DNA of 64,000 nt from Leptolyngbya sp. SIO1E4. Its GTDB lineage: Bacteria; Cyanobacteriota; Cyanobacteriia; Phormidesmidales; Phormidesmidaceae. The notes under the pieces are model-generated. The model ran no database searches. It had not been told where the DNA came from and saw only the letters and a program-made list of their open reading frames with translations. The stretch lies in NCBI GenBank assembly GCA_010672825.2, contig JAAHFU020000004.1, positions 248,001 to 312,000 of the forward strand, read 5' to 3'. This document shows, piece after piece, positions 1-7,283 of this stretch (position 1 is the stretch's first letter; every line of letters starts with the position of its first letter). Both the position numbers and the translations under genes were made by a program.

Positions 1-14
1 GGAGAAGGTGCCTG

Positions 15-289
15 TAACTTTGGCGTATGTTTTTGCCCATAACTCTGGCGTATATCTCTGCGCTACCCTGTAACTTTGGCGTATATTTTTGCCTATAACT
101 CTGGCGTATCTAGTCTTAAAGCTTTTAGGCTGCACGCTACATGAGATAAAGGCTTTTTCAACTGGGTCTATAACTCCGGCGTATATTTTTGCCTATAACT
201 CCGGCGTATTTGAGGGGGTTAGCCTATAACTCCGGCGTATGCTTTTGTCTATAACTCCCGCGTATTGAGAGCCTGTAACGCTGGCGTAT
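15..289 (+). repeat. Iteron array (nine copies of a 14-bp repeat)
   Basis: Nine direct repeats of TAACTYYGGCGTAT lie at 15, 40, 71, 96, 171, 196, 227, 252 and 276 (first base). Steps between starts are 25, 31, 25, 75, 25, 31, 25 and 24 bp, so most are near multiples of the helical repeat. Copies at 252 and 276 each differ by one or two bases. Regular same-strand spacing about 400 bp ahead of a primase/Rep-like gene is what iteron-controlled plasmid origins look like. The array begins within 15 bp of the window edge, so more copies may precede it. An origin role is inferred. Confidence 0.7.
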
Positions 290-697
290 TAAGAGTTTTA
301 GCCTCTTGAGAAGCCTTGAGTTGGGTGTTAACCTTTCGCCATTCCTACCACCGAACATTCGCACTACCTAAGCAACAAGGAGGTTGACTACTCGCCTTAT
401 CACTCCTCAAGTCCCTATCTCAGATTCTCTGAGCTTGTGGAGATGGCATAAAGCCTGGGGGTATAGGCGCTCAGCTTTTAGAGTTCTTTCAGTAAAAAGA
501 ACCCCGCATCCCTACCACAGTCTGCCAGGGTTCTTTTAGATAACTCCTCTGCAAATACAGAGGAATCAATTTGTTATGCCTATTGATCGTAGCAATTCTC
601 ATCGTTTTTCTCCAGAACGGTGTCAATTTTTTAGTGCCTGTATAGCCATCAGCAGCTGCTTTGATGGTTATAGCGGGGGTGAACCATCGTTGCCGCG
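290..697. other. Leader region between iterons and rep-like gene
   Basis: About 400 bp without a convincing gene. No clear hairpin terminator or A+T-rich unwinding element stands out. Open frames on the minus strand here run into the antisense of the rep-like gene and look like shadows. Confidence 0.4.
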
Positions 698-2596
698 GTG
701 ACCCCTGGAACATTTGGCTATGTGCCAGAGAGCAAGGATGCGTTTCTTGCTCTGTTTTCCCATCGCTATGACTATATTTATGCACCTCATCCAGAGCCTC
801 ACGATCGCCCCCAGTGGCAAACTGAGAGCCGTCACCCCCTGAGCGATCGCCTCTTTCGTCAAGGGGCTTATCTCTATGGCGTGCGATTTGCCGCACAGAC
901 CCGTTATTGCCTGCTCGATATTGATGCGGGTAGCGCTTATCATCCCAGTCGAGACCCTTTAGCGATTTCACGGATCCTGGCAGCGCTAGAACCGTTAGGG
1001 CTGGTTAGCTATGTCGCCTGTACCTCAAGTTATTCTCAAGGGTTGCACCTTTATTTTCCCCTTCAGGTAGCGCAACCGTCTTGGCAGCTTGCCGCTGCAG
1101 TAACGGCACTGCTTGAGGGGCAGGGCTTGAAGGGCAGACCTGGCCAACTTGAAGTTTTTCCCAACAGCAAGCTTTATGTTGTTGAAGGTACCCCGACTCT
1201 CTTTAATGCCCATCGGTTGCCGTTGCAGGCGGGGTCTTATCTACTCAATAGCCAGTTTGAGCCAGTTTCTAGTTGTCATGAGGCGTTTGTTCGACAGTGG
1301 CAGCAGTGTCAGCAGCGAAATGTGGTTGAGACAGCGGTTATTGAACAAGTCCTCAAGCGAATAAAACGGCGACGCCATCGAGTGTCAGAAAGGGCGGATA
1401 AGTTCCTGAATGACCTGAATGCGGAAATTGAGGCGGGTTGGACAGCAAAAGGGCAAACTAACTACCTTTTAGGGCGTATTACGATGCGCTGCTATGTGTT
1501 TCACCATGTTATTAGAGGTGGCCTACCCCTTACAGGAGATGCCTTGGTGGACGAGATTGTATCAGTCGCCACCTCCTTGCCGGGTTATCGCGAGTGGTGT
1601 AGCCATCAACAGGAAATTCATCAGCGGGCGGAGGAATGGGCTCGGTGCATTGAAAATAGCCGTTACTTTCCCTATGGAAAACACCATGGAAAGTACAAGG
1701 CCAAACAAGCAAAGTTGGGAAATTCTAGTTCGGCCAGCAATGGATCATCGTTCAGCTGGAATCAACAGCGATCCCAAGCTGCTCAAACGAAGATTCAGGC
1801 AGCCATTGCTAAGTTACTAGAATTAGGACAGCTGCCAGAAACCGCAACCGCTCGCTTCAAAAAGCTCTTGACTTATGGCCTTGGGGGTAGCACCCTCTAC
1901 AAGTACAAGTCCCTTTGGCATCCGAAACTGTGGAAAACCCCCCAAACCCCCCCTACTTCTATTGAGGAAGCAGCGTCTGCAACGGCTTCGCCAGCAACCG
2001 CTGCTTATCCTCTAAGCTTATTCCCTGGCAATGGTAGTAATTCTATGCGGGATAAGGCGTTGAGCGATCGTAGTACGGTTGCTGGGGCCGAGGAGGATAG
2101 TAATCACGACCCCCGTGCAGCCTGGCGACAGGCATTGGCTGCCCTCAAACAACGGCAAAAACAGCAGCAAATTGACCGACATACCGCGCGATCGCAGCCA
2201 CCAGCGCCTTGGACGGTAAGGACAAAGCCAGAAGAGCCGGATCTGATTCAAAAAATGCAGGATTATCTGCGATCAGGGGATCCAATTTTGATGAAAGAGG
2301 CGCTGCATTGGGTGACACAGCAGAAAACTCAACCCCCGTGGCTGTTACTGCCGCACAAACTGGAGCACTGGCCCCAACAAGATCCACGCCTGGAAGCGCT
2401 GGTAGAGGTGCTGCAGGCGCTGTTGAGGCTGCAGTGGTCGCCGGCAGATATTCGCCGCAGTTTGCAGGCGCAGTTTGGGCAAGGGGCGATCGCGGGCTTA
2501 TCGTTTGCAGATCTCCATCAATGGGGGCTGCAGCTGCGCCAGCTAGTGAGGATGGCGTCTGGCGGGGATGAGGAAGAGCAGCAGACGGTCAGGTGA
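698..2596 (+). CDS. Plasmid Rep / archaeo-eukaryotic-primase-like protein
   Basis: 632-residue protein starting at GTG 698, the only start possible because a TGA at 680 closes the frame. Residues about 30-170 carry features of an archaeo-eukaryotic primase (AEP)-like fold: YCLLDIDAGSAYHP (a D-x-D metal-binding type motif) followed by a GLHLYFPL strand resembling the sxH/GlHlyf motif of these enzymes. A basic segment (KRIKRRRHR) and a helical region follow, then a Gln-rich C-terminal third. Cyanobacterial plasmids often carry such proteins as initiator/primase. The iterons 400 bp upstream support a replication role. The family assignment rests on motif recognition. A chromosomal cousin of unknown function is the alternative. 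Confidence 0.6.
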   Translation: MTPGTFGYVPESKDAFLALFSHRYDYIYAPHPEPHDRPQWQTESRHPLSDRLFRQGAYLYGVRFAAQTRYCLLDIDAGSAYHPSRDPLAISRILAALEPLGLVSYVACTSSYSQGLHLYFPLQVAQPSWQLAAAVTALLEGQGLKGRPGQLEVFPNSKLYVVEGTPTLFNAHRLPLQAGSYLLNSQFEPVSSCHEAFVRQWQQCQQRNVVETAVIEQVLKRIKRRRHRVSERADKFLNDLNAEIEAGWTAKGQTNYLLGRITMRCYVFHHVIRGGLPLTGDALVDEIVSVATSLPGYREWCSHQQEIHQRAEEWARCIENSRYFPYGKHHGKYKAKQAKLGNSSSASNGSSFSWNQQRSQAAQTKIQAAIAKLLELGQLPETATARFKKLLTYGLGGSTLYKYKSLWHPKLWKTPQTPPTSIEEAASATASPATAAYPLSLFPGNGSNSMRDKALSDRSTVAGAEEDSNHDPRAAWRQALAALKQRQKQQQIDRHTARSQPPAPWTVRTKPEEPDLIQKMQDYLRSGDPILMKEALHWVTQQKTQPPWLLLPHKLEHWPQQDPRLEALVEVLQALLRLQWSPADIRRSLQAQFGQGAIAGLSFADLHQWGLQLRQLVRMASGGDEEEQQTVR

Positions 2597-2634
2597 GGGA
2601 TCTGCTGTTGATCGCGGCTTGGGTATCGATGGCT

Positions 2635-2742
2635 TTGTTCAGTTGAGTCCAGGACATCTTGGCCAAGAGCGGGTATGGGGTCTAGGGTATGGGGTTTAGG
2701 GTTTGGGGGCTAGGGTGTCGTGGACCCGGACGCAAGCTGCCA
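2635..2742 (+). repeat. Dispersed element family A, copy 1
   Basis: Starts with GTTCAGTTGAGTCCAGGACA and has a core of G-runs built from TAGGGT/TTTGGGG heptamers (2672-2718), ending near a GCAAGCTGC segment. The arrangement matches copies at 7106, 48312, 48812, 50167 and 63238. Confidence 0.75.
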
Positions 2743-2818
2743 TGGGGCGCTGGCCATTTTGGTGCTCAGCACAGCATCAAAATAGCTCGCAGTTTTATCC
2801 TGATCGGACTGGCGACTG

Positions 2819-4651
2819 CTATAGGGGCTTCAGCTGCCAGGTGTGGTCTTCTGCTAGGCGCAGGAGCAAGTGGTGATAGGCTTCTAAAGATTCTCGATGG
2901 CCGACACTGAGATAGGTGGTTTCGGTGGTTGCCAGGTGTTGATAGAGTTGTGCTTCATTGGCGTGGTCTAGGGCGCTGGTGGCTTCATCCAAAATCGCAT
3001 AGGTAGGCTGATGCAGTAGGATACGGGCAAAGCTGAGACGCTGCTGCTCGCCTAAAGAGAGCACATCGCTCCATGCTTCTTCGGCCTCAAACCCGCCGAA
3101 ACGTTCTTCTAAATCTGGCAGATTCACCTGTTTGAGGGCCTCCCTCAGGGCCTCATCCTCAAGTTGGATATCGGGATAAGGGTAGAGCAGCTGCTGCCGC
3201 AAGTTGCCCAAAATCATGTAGGGCTTTTGGGGTAGAAATAGCAGGTGTTCCAGTTCCGGTCGCTGAATGATTCCTTTGCCTGCATTCCAGAGCCCTGCGA
3301 TCGCCCGCAGTAGAGAACTCTTGCCACAGCCGCTTGGCCCTACGACCAGTAAAGAGCTGTGCTTTTCGACTTTTAGGGAGAGGTCTTCTATGAGGGTGCG
3401 TTGGTAGTTAGGGGTCTGCAGGGTCATTTGGTGAAGGGCTAACTCTGGGGCAACCTCTCGGGTGATGACCGGCTGCGTATCGCTAACTGCCGCCTCAACA
3501 GCGGGCGGTGTGGCTTCAGAAAGCCCCGCCACAGACCTATCTTTCTTAGATCCGTCCTCTTCAGACTTGCCCTCTTCAGACTTGTCCTCTTTAGATTCGT
3601 CAACCGTTTGCAGGTGACCCAACGATTCGGCAAAGTCGTAAAGACGATCGATCCCGGCGCCAAAAGCCGTCAAAGACTGGAACCGGGCCACGATGACATT
3701 CAGGGAAAAGAACACCCGAATAAAGGCCCCTTGAGCTTCGCTGACTTTACCCACCTCCAGGTCGCCCCCAAATACCGCTGGCGCGACGACGATCGCAGGC
3801 AAAACGTAGGGAATAAACTCATAGGCATTGGTGAGGCCATTCAAATTAAGTTCCCAAAACAGCAGATGTTTGAAGTTCTCGAAGGCGGCCATGAAGCGAT
3901 CTTTAACTTGGGCCGATTCCTGGTCTTCTCCCTGGTAGAAGGCGATCGCCTCGGCATTTTCGCGAATGCGCACCAGGCTAAAGCGAAAATCAGCCTCTCG
4001 CTTTAGCTGCTCAAAGTTCAGCCGCACCAGGGGCTTACCGAAGACCCCAATTGCCACCAGCGTGCCGATCACGGCATAGACCACCAGAAAAACCACCAGC
4101 TCTCGTGAAATGCCCCACAGGACACCACTGAAGGCGAGCACCTCCAGAACTGAATCAGCCACCACCAACACCAACGTTAATGATTCTTGGGTGAAGCTTC
4201 GGACGTCTTCGGCAATCCGCTGGTCAGGGTTGTCGATGTCAGGGTTGAACTGATTAATGCGATAGAAGGCGCGATCGCTGAAATACCGATTAACAAAGCG
4301 TTCTGTAAGCCAGCGACGCCAGGCTAACCCCAAGCGATCGCGCAGGTAGGTGTAGCCTGCCAGTAAAGGCGCATACACCACCAGGACGCCGATGAACACC
4401 CCAACCGTTTGCCAAAACCGGCTTTCATTTTTGCTGGAAAGGGCCGAAATCAAGACACCGCGCTGGTTATTGAGCACGACACTCAGGCCAGTATAGGTCA
4501 ACAGTAGCAGCGCAATTAGCAGCAACAGCCCCCGTGCCTTCCATTTTTCATCCCCGAACCAGTAGGCTTTGGCGATCGCCCAAAATCGTGGCAAGGCTGC
4601 GAAATTAAATCGTTCCATAAGATAAGAGACGATGGCTATTGTTCCAGTCAC
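2819..4651 (-). CDS. ABC transporter, fused permease-ATPase (SbmA/YddA type)
   Basis: Fusion of an ABC_membrane_2-type permease (several membrane segments in the first 300 residues, with the LGLAWRRWLTERFVNRYFSDRAFY signature of the SbmA/BacA/YddA family) to an ATPase. Numbered from GTG 4651, Walker A GPSGCGKS lies at 438-445; a LSLGEQQRLSFARI signature and the Walker B/D-loop YAILDEATSALD follow. A low-complexity linker with repeated KSEE/KKDRS units (about 345-375) joins the halves. An internal ATG at 4618 (MERFNF) is the likelier start. Relatives import peptides or move fatty-acyl or cobalamin-type substrates; the substrate here is unknown. It is divergent from umuD, with about 130-160 bp between them. 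Confidence 0.88.
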   Translation of the reverse strand: MTGTIAIVSYLMERFNFAALPRFWAIAKAYWFGDEKWKARGLLLLIALLLLTYTGLSVVLNNQRGVLISALSSKNESRFWQTVGVFIGVLVVYAPLLAGYTYLRDRLGLAWRRWLTERFVNRYFSDRAFYRINQFNPDIDNPDQRIAEDVRSFTQESLTLVLVVADSVLEVLAFSGVLWGISRELVVFLVVYAVIGTLVAIGVFGKPLVRLNFEQLKREADFRFSLVRIRENAEAIAFYQGEDQESAQVKDRFMAAFENFKHLLFWELNLNGLTNAYEFIPYVLPAIVVAPAVFGGDLEVGKVSEAQGAFIRVFFSLNVIVARFQSLTAFGAGIDRLYDFAESLGHLQTVDESKEDKSEEGKSEEDGSKKDRSVAGLSEATPPAVEAAVSDTQPVITREVAPELALHQMTLQTPNYQRTLIEDLSLKVEKHSSLLVVGPSGCGKSSLLRAIAGLWNAGKGIIQRPELEHLLFLPQKPYMILGNLRQQLLYPYPDIQLEDEALREALKQVNLPDLEERFGGFEAEEAWSDVLSLGEQQRLSFARILLHQPTYAILDEATSALDHANEAQLYQHLATTETTYLSVGHRESLEAYHHLLLRLAEDHTWQLKPL

Positions 4652-4777
4652 GGTTGTTTATTCACTATCTATCAGGCTAAACGTCCTTGCCTGCAAATTG
4701 AATGTAAAGGACGGGCTTACCATCCTGAAGGACAGTCGGGAAATTAGTATGAGTGAACTGTCGCGTGGCCTAACCCT

Positions 4778-5110
4778 ATGGGCTTTCCTGTTCCTGGTGA
4801 TGCCATTGAGCAAAATCTAGACCTTAACCGGTATCTGATTCATAATCCTGCCTCGACGTTTTTCATGCGGGTTGAGGGCAATCTGCAGACTAACGCAGAG
4901 GTACAGCCCGGGGATCTGCTGGTGGTCGATCGCTCCTTAGTTGCCAAAAATCAGTCTCTTGTGGTTGCGGTGATTGCTGGACAACTCACCGTGTTGCGAA
5001 TTTGTAAACACCAGGACAAATGGATTCCTGCTGATCGGGATGGAGCTGCGACGACTGCCCCTGATCTGGATATTTGGGGCGTGGTGACTACCCTCATTCG
5101 CAAGAGATAA
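4778..5110 (+). CDS. umuD: UmuD homologue encoded as pre-processed UmuD', catalytic dyad absent
   Basis: 110 residues aligning with UmuD' from its first residue: MGFPVPGDAIEQNLDLN matches the C-G-FPSPAADYVEQRIDLN region of E. coli UmuD, so the initiator Met takes the place of Cys24 just before Gly25, where RecA-stimulated autocleavage occurs. The active-site stretch normally reading S-G-D-S60-M is E-G-N-L36-Q, and the TVK97 lysine is TVL73. Both halves of the Ser/Lys dyad are therefore missing, while the core (PGDLLVVDRSL, IWGVVT) is kept. A TGA at about 4757 closes this frame upstream, so no in-frame N-terminal arm remains. No strong Shine-Dalgarno is visible. umuC follows after 32 bp, indicating an operon. 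Inference: the product would act as UmuD' without needing cleavage. Confidence 0.85.
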   Translation: MGFPVPGDAIEQNLDLNRYLIHNPASTFFMRVEGNLQTNAEVQPGDLLVVDRSLVAKNQSLVVAVIAGQLTVLRICKHQDKWIPADRDGAATTAPDLDIWGVVTTLIRKR

Positions 5111-5142
5111 CTTTCGCAAGAGATCACGAGAGATAACTGCCG

Positions 5143-6438
5143 ATGTTTGCCCTGGTAGACTGCAACAGCTTCTTTGCTTCCTGTGAAAAGGTCTTCCGAC
5201 CAGAGTTGGAGGGCCAGCCCGTTGTGGTGCTCTCTAATAACGATGGCTGCGTGGTGGCCCGCTCCCCTGAGGCTAAAAAGTGGGTGCCGATGCAAGCCAC
5301 CTTATTTTCGATCCAAGATCTGATACAGCAGGGAGAGATCCATGTGTTCTCATCCAACCCTACCCTTTACAAAGACATGTCTCGTCGCGTCATTGAGACG
5401 CTCCAAAACTTCAGTCCAGATGTAGAACAATACTCGATTGATGAAGCCTTTTTAGGGCTCCATGGCTTTAATCAAAAGAACCTCACCGCTTATGGTCAGC
5501 AGATTCAGGTCACGGTCAAGCAGTGGACAGGGATTCCGGTTTCAGTGGGGATTGCCCGCACCAAAACCCTGGCGAAGTTGGCTGCCTACATTGCCAAACG
5601 CATTCCTGAGACAGGCGGTGTTCTCGATCTGCAAACGCTGGAGGGTGTTGATTCGGTTTTGGCTGACATTGACGTGGGGGAAGTGTGGGGCATTGGGCGC
5701 AATCTGCATGCCAAACTGCAGGCGATCGGCATTACCAATGTGCTGCAGTTGAAGAATGCCGATCAGGACCAGATCAAAAGTCATTTGGGAATTTTGGGGC
5801 TGAGGACGGTGCTAGAGTTGCGCGGTATCGCCTGTTTTCCCATGGAACCGGTAGCGACGCCTAAAACGATGCGAATTGTGTCTCGTTCTTTTGGCCGTTT
5901 GGTGAGTGAGTTGTCGGACATTAAAGAGGCGGTGGCCACTTACACGACCCGGTGTGCTGAAAAGTTAAGGGCTGATGGTTTGCTGGCCAGCCATTTTACC
6001 GTCACCCTCCGCACCCGCTACTACCGCAAGGAAGCCTCCTATGCGGCTGCCCGTTCGATCAAGCTGGATCCGCCGACTCACGATACGGCTGTGCTGATTC
6101 GTGAAGCCCTGCAGCTAGCTGAGGCAGCTTTTTTGCCTGGATACCACTATCTAAAAGCCAAAGTTATGGCGACTGAGTTAGTTCCAGCCAGTGAAGTGCA
6201 GGGCAGCCTATTTGTGTCGCCCCAAGAGACTGAAAAGCGAGACCGCTTGATGCAAACAATGGATCACCTGAATCGCACCCTCAAACCGGATGCGGTTAAG
6301 TTTGGCGCAATGGGATTTAACCCTACCTGGAAGATGCGATCGCAATATTTTTCACAACGGTACACCACCCACTGGGAAGAGATGCCAACCGTGAAAATCT
6401 GGAGTCAACAGCCCCCACCGGATTTGATCTCGTCATAG
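5143..6438 (+). CDS. umuC: Y-family DNA polymerase V catalytic subunit UmuC
   Basis: 431 residues, close to the usual UmuC length (about 420). The N terminus [18 protein letters not shown] holds the first catalytic Asp, and YSIDEAFL holds the paired Asp-Glu of the palm. [19 protein letters not shown] is the finger-domain signature. [17 protein letters not shown] and the helix-hairpin-helix region ([17 protein letters not shown]) follow, then the little-finger and UmuC-specific C-terminal part ending near [18 protein letters not shown]. It carries out error-prone translesion synthesis with UmuD'2. It is preceded by the truncated umuD in the same operon. The spacer holds a short imperfect duplication (GCAAGAGATAACT / GAGAGATAACT). 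Confidence 0.95.
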   Translation: MFALVDCNSFFASCEKVFRPELEGQPVVVLSNNDGCVVARSPEAKKWVPMQATLFSIQDLIQQGEIHVFSSNPTLYKDMSRRVIETLQNFSPDVEQYSIDEAFLGLHGFNQKNLTAYGQQIQVTVKQWTGIPVSVGIARTKTLAKLAAYIAKRIPETGGVLDLQTLEGVDSVLADIDVGEVWGIGRNLHAKLQAIGITNVLQLKNADQDQIKSHLGILGLRTVLELRGIACFPMEPVATPKTMRIVSRSFGRLVSELSDIKEAVATYTTRCAEKLRADGLLASHFTVTLRTRYYRKEASYAAARSIKLDPPTHDTAVLIREALQLAEAAFLPGYHYLKAKVMATELVPASEVQGSLFVSPQETEKRDRLMQTMDHLNRTLKPDAVKFGAMGFNPTWKMRSQYFSQRYTTHWEEMPTVKIWSQQPPPDLISS

Positions 6439-6440
6439 CT

Positions 6441-6485
6441 GTTAGGGAATGATTTGAGTAAAATGATGCCACTACATTCCCTAAC
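6441..6485. promoter_or_regulatory. 11-bp inverted repeat between umuC and the next gene
   Basis: Perfect arms GTTAGGGAATG (6441-6451) and CATTCCCTAAC (6475-6485) separated by 23 bp, ending 6 bp before the ATG at 6492. There is no T-tract, so a terminator is unlikely. The placement fits an operator for the small gene or an RNA hairpin in its leader. Confidence 0.5.
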
Positions 6486-6491
6486 AATTTT

Positions 6492-6800
6492 ATGGTAACG
6501 AAAACCCAAACCGATAAGCTGTTGCCTGCCCTCGCAACTTGGGATCTGGCAGACTTGCGGGATCTGCAGGCTGCCCTCACCGGACTCATTGAAGCGCTGG
6601 AATCGCCGCCGCCGGATGCGCCCAGTCAGCCCGAGGAAGCGACGCTGCCCGGCCCGAGGAAGCGCCCCACCCCCAAGCAGGGGCATATCGAAACCAAGTA
6701 CATTCCCCGTGGCAAGAAGGTTCATGGCCCCTATCTGTATCTGCGCTACTGGCAGGGCGGTAAGTTGAAGTCTAAGTATCTCGGAAAGCCCGATCGTTAG
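6492..6800 (+). CDS. Small DUF6788-like protein
   Basis: 102 residues. The N-terminal half is acidic and helical (LPALATWDLADLRDLQAALTGLIEAL), followed by a Pro-rich linker. The C-terminal part GPYLYLRYWQGGKLKSKYLGKP matches a short beta-rich motif (G-x-Y-x-Y-x-R-Y-x-x-G-G-K-x-K-S-K-Y-x-G) found in small proteins of cyanobacteria and plasmids, often annotated DUF6788. Function unknown. The gene follows umuC by 54 bp with a palindrome in the gap, so it may have its own control. Confidence 0.7.
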   Translation: MVTKTQTDKLLPALATWDLADLRDLQAALTGLIEALESPPPDAPSQPEEATLPGPRKRPTPKQGHIETKYIPRGKKVHGPYLYLRYWQGGKLKSKYLGKPDR

Positions 6801-7105
6801 CTGTGTTCTCTGGCGAATGTTGCTGAATGTTGCCGCATCGGGGCTTGATCCTGACTTTTGATATAGCGGAAGTAAAATCAGGAGTTACTCATAACTGTGG
6901 AGAGAATAAATGATGATCATTTGTCCTAAGACGTGCATCCGCGCGAAAACTTGCCAGAGCAAACTCCAACCACGGGCCATGCTCCGCTCAGTCCCACAGA
7001 CGTCTCCTTGCCCTTGGGGATATTCTAGATTGACTGATCAGCAGGCCTCAGTGCCGACGAGTGTGTTACGGCCTGCCAGGACTTTCCCCCGGTCGTAATC
7101 TTGCC
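6801..7105. other. Intergenic DNA without a supported gene
   Basis: A 62-codon frame starting at 6910 has no RBS support or recognisable motif. Nothing else is seen before the family A element at 7106. Confidence 0.4.
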
Positions 7106-7193
7106 TGATTCAGTTGCGTCCAGTCTATCTGGGGCAACGCAGGGTTTAAGGGTTGGGGTCTAGGGTGTGCGTTATTCGAATGCCAACCGTTAT
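7106..7193 (+). repeat. Dispersed element family A, copy 2
   Basis: Shows the family pattern: GATTCAGTTGCGTCCAGTC at the left, a GGGTTTAAGGGTTGGGGTC-type G-rich core, then GTGCGTTATTCGAATGC and an AACCGTTAT right end. Confidence 0.7.
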
Positions 7194-7283
7194 CGACTAA
7201 CATCGACGAACAACGGGGCCGCTGCAGTTTTATGGAAGATCGGCGAAGTCCTAGGTGCAGCCGACTTCCCCCGAGCGCCTGAA

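Noticed and set aside
1-300. Regular 14-bp repeats read as a CRISPR array
   Set aside because: Repeats are too short, spacers are only about 11-17 bp and often alike, and no cas gene is near; iterons fit better.
6910-7098. 62-codon frame
   Set aside because: No clear RBS or domain; composition resembles random translation and it ends in the repeat-rich region.
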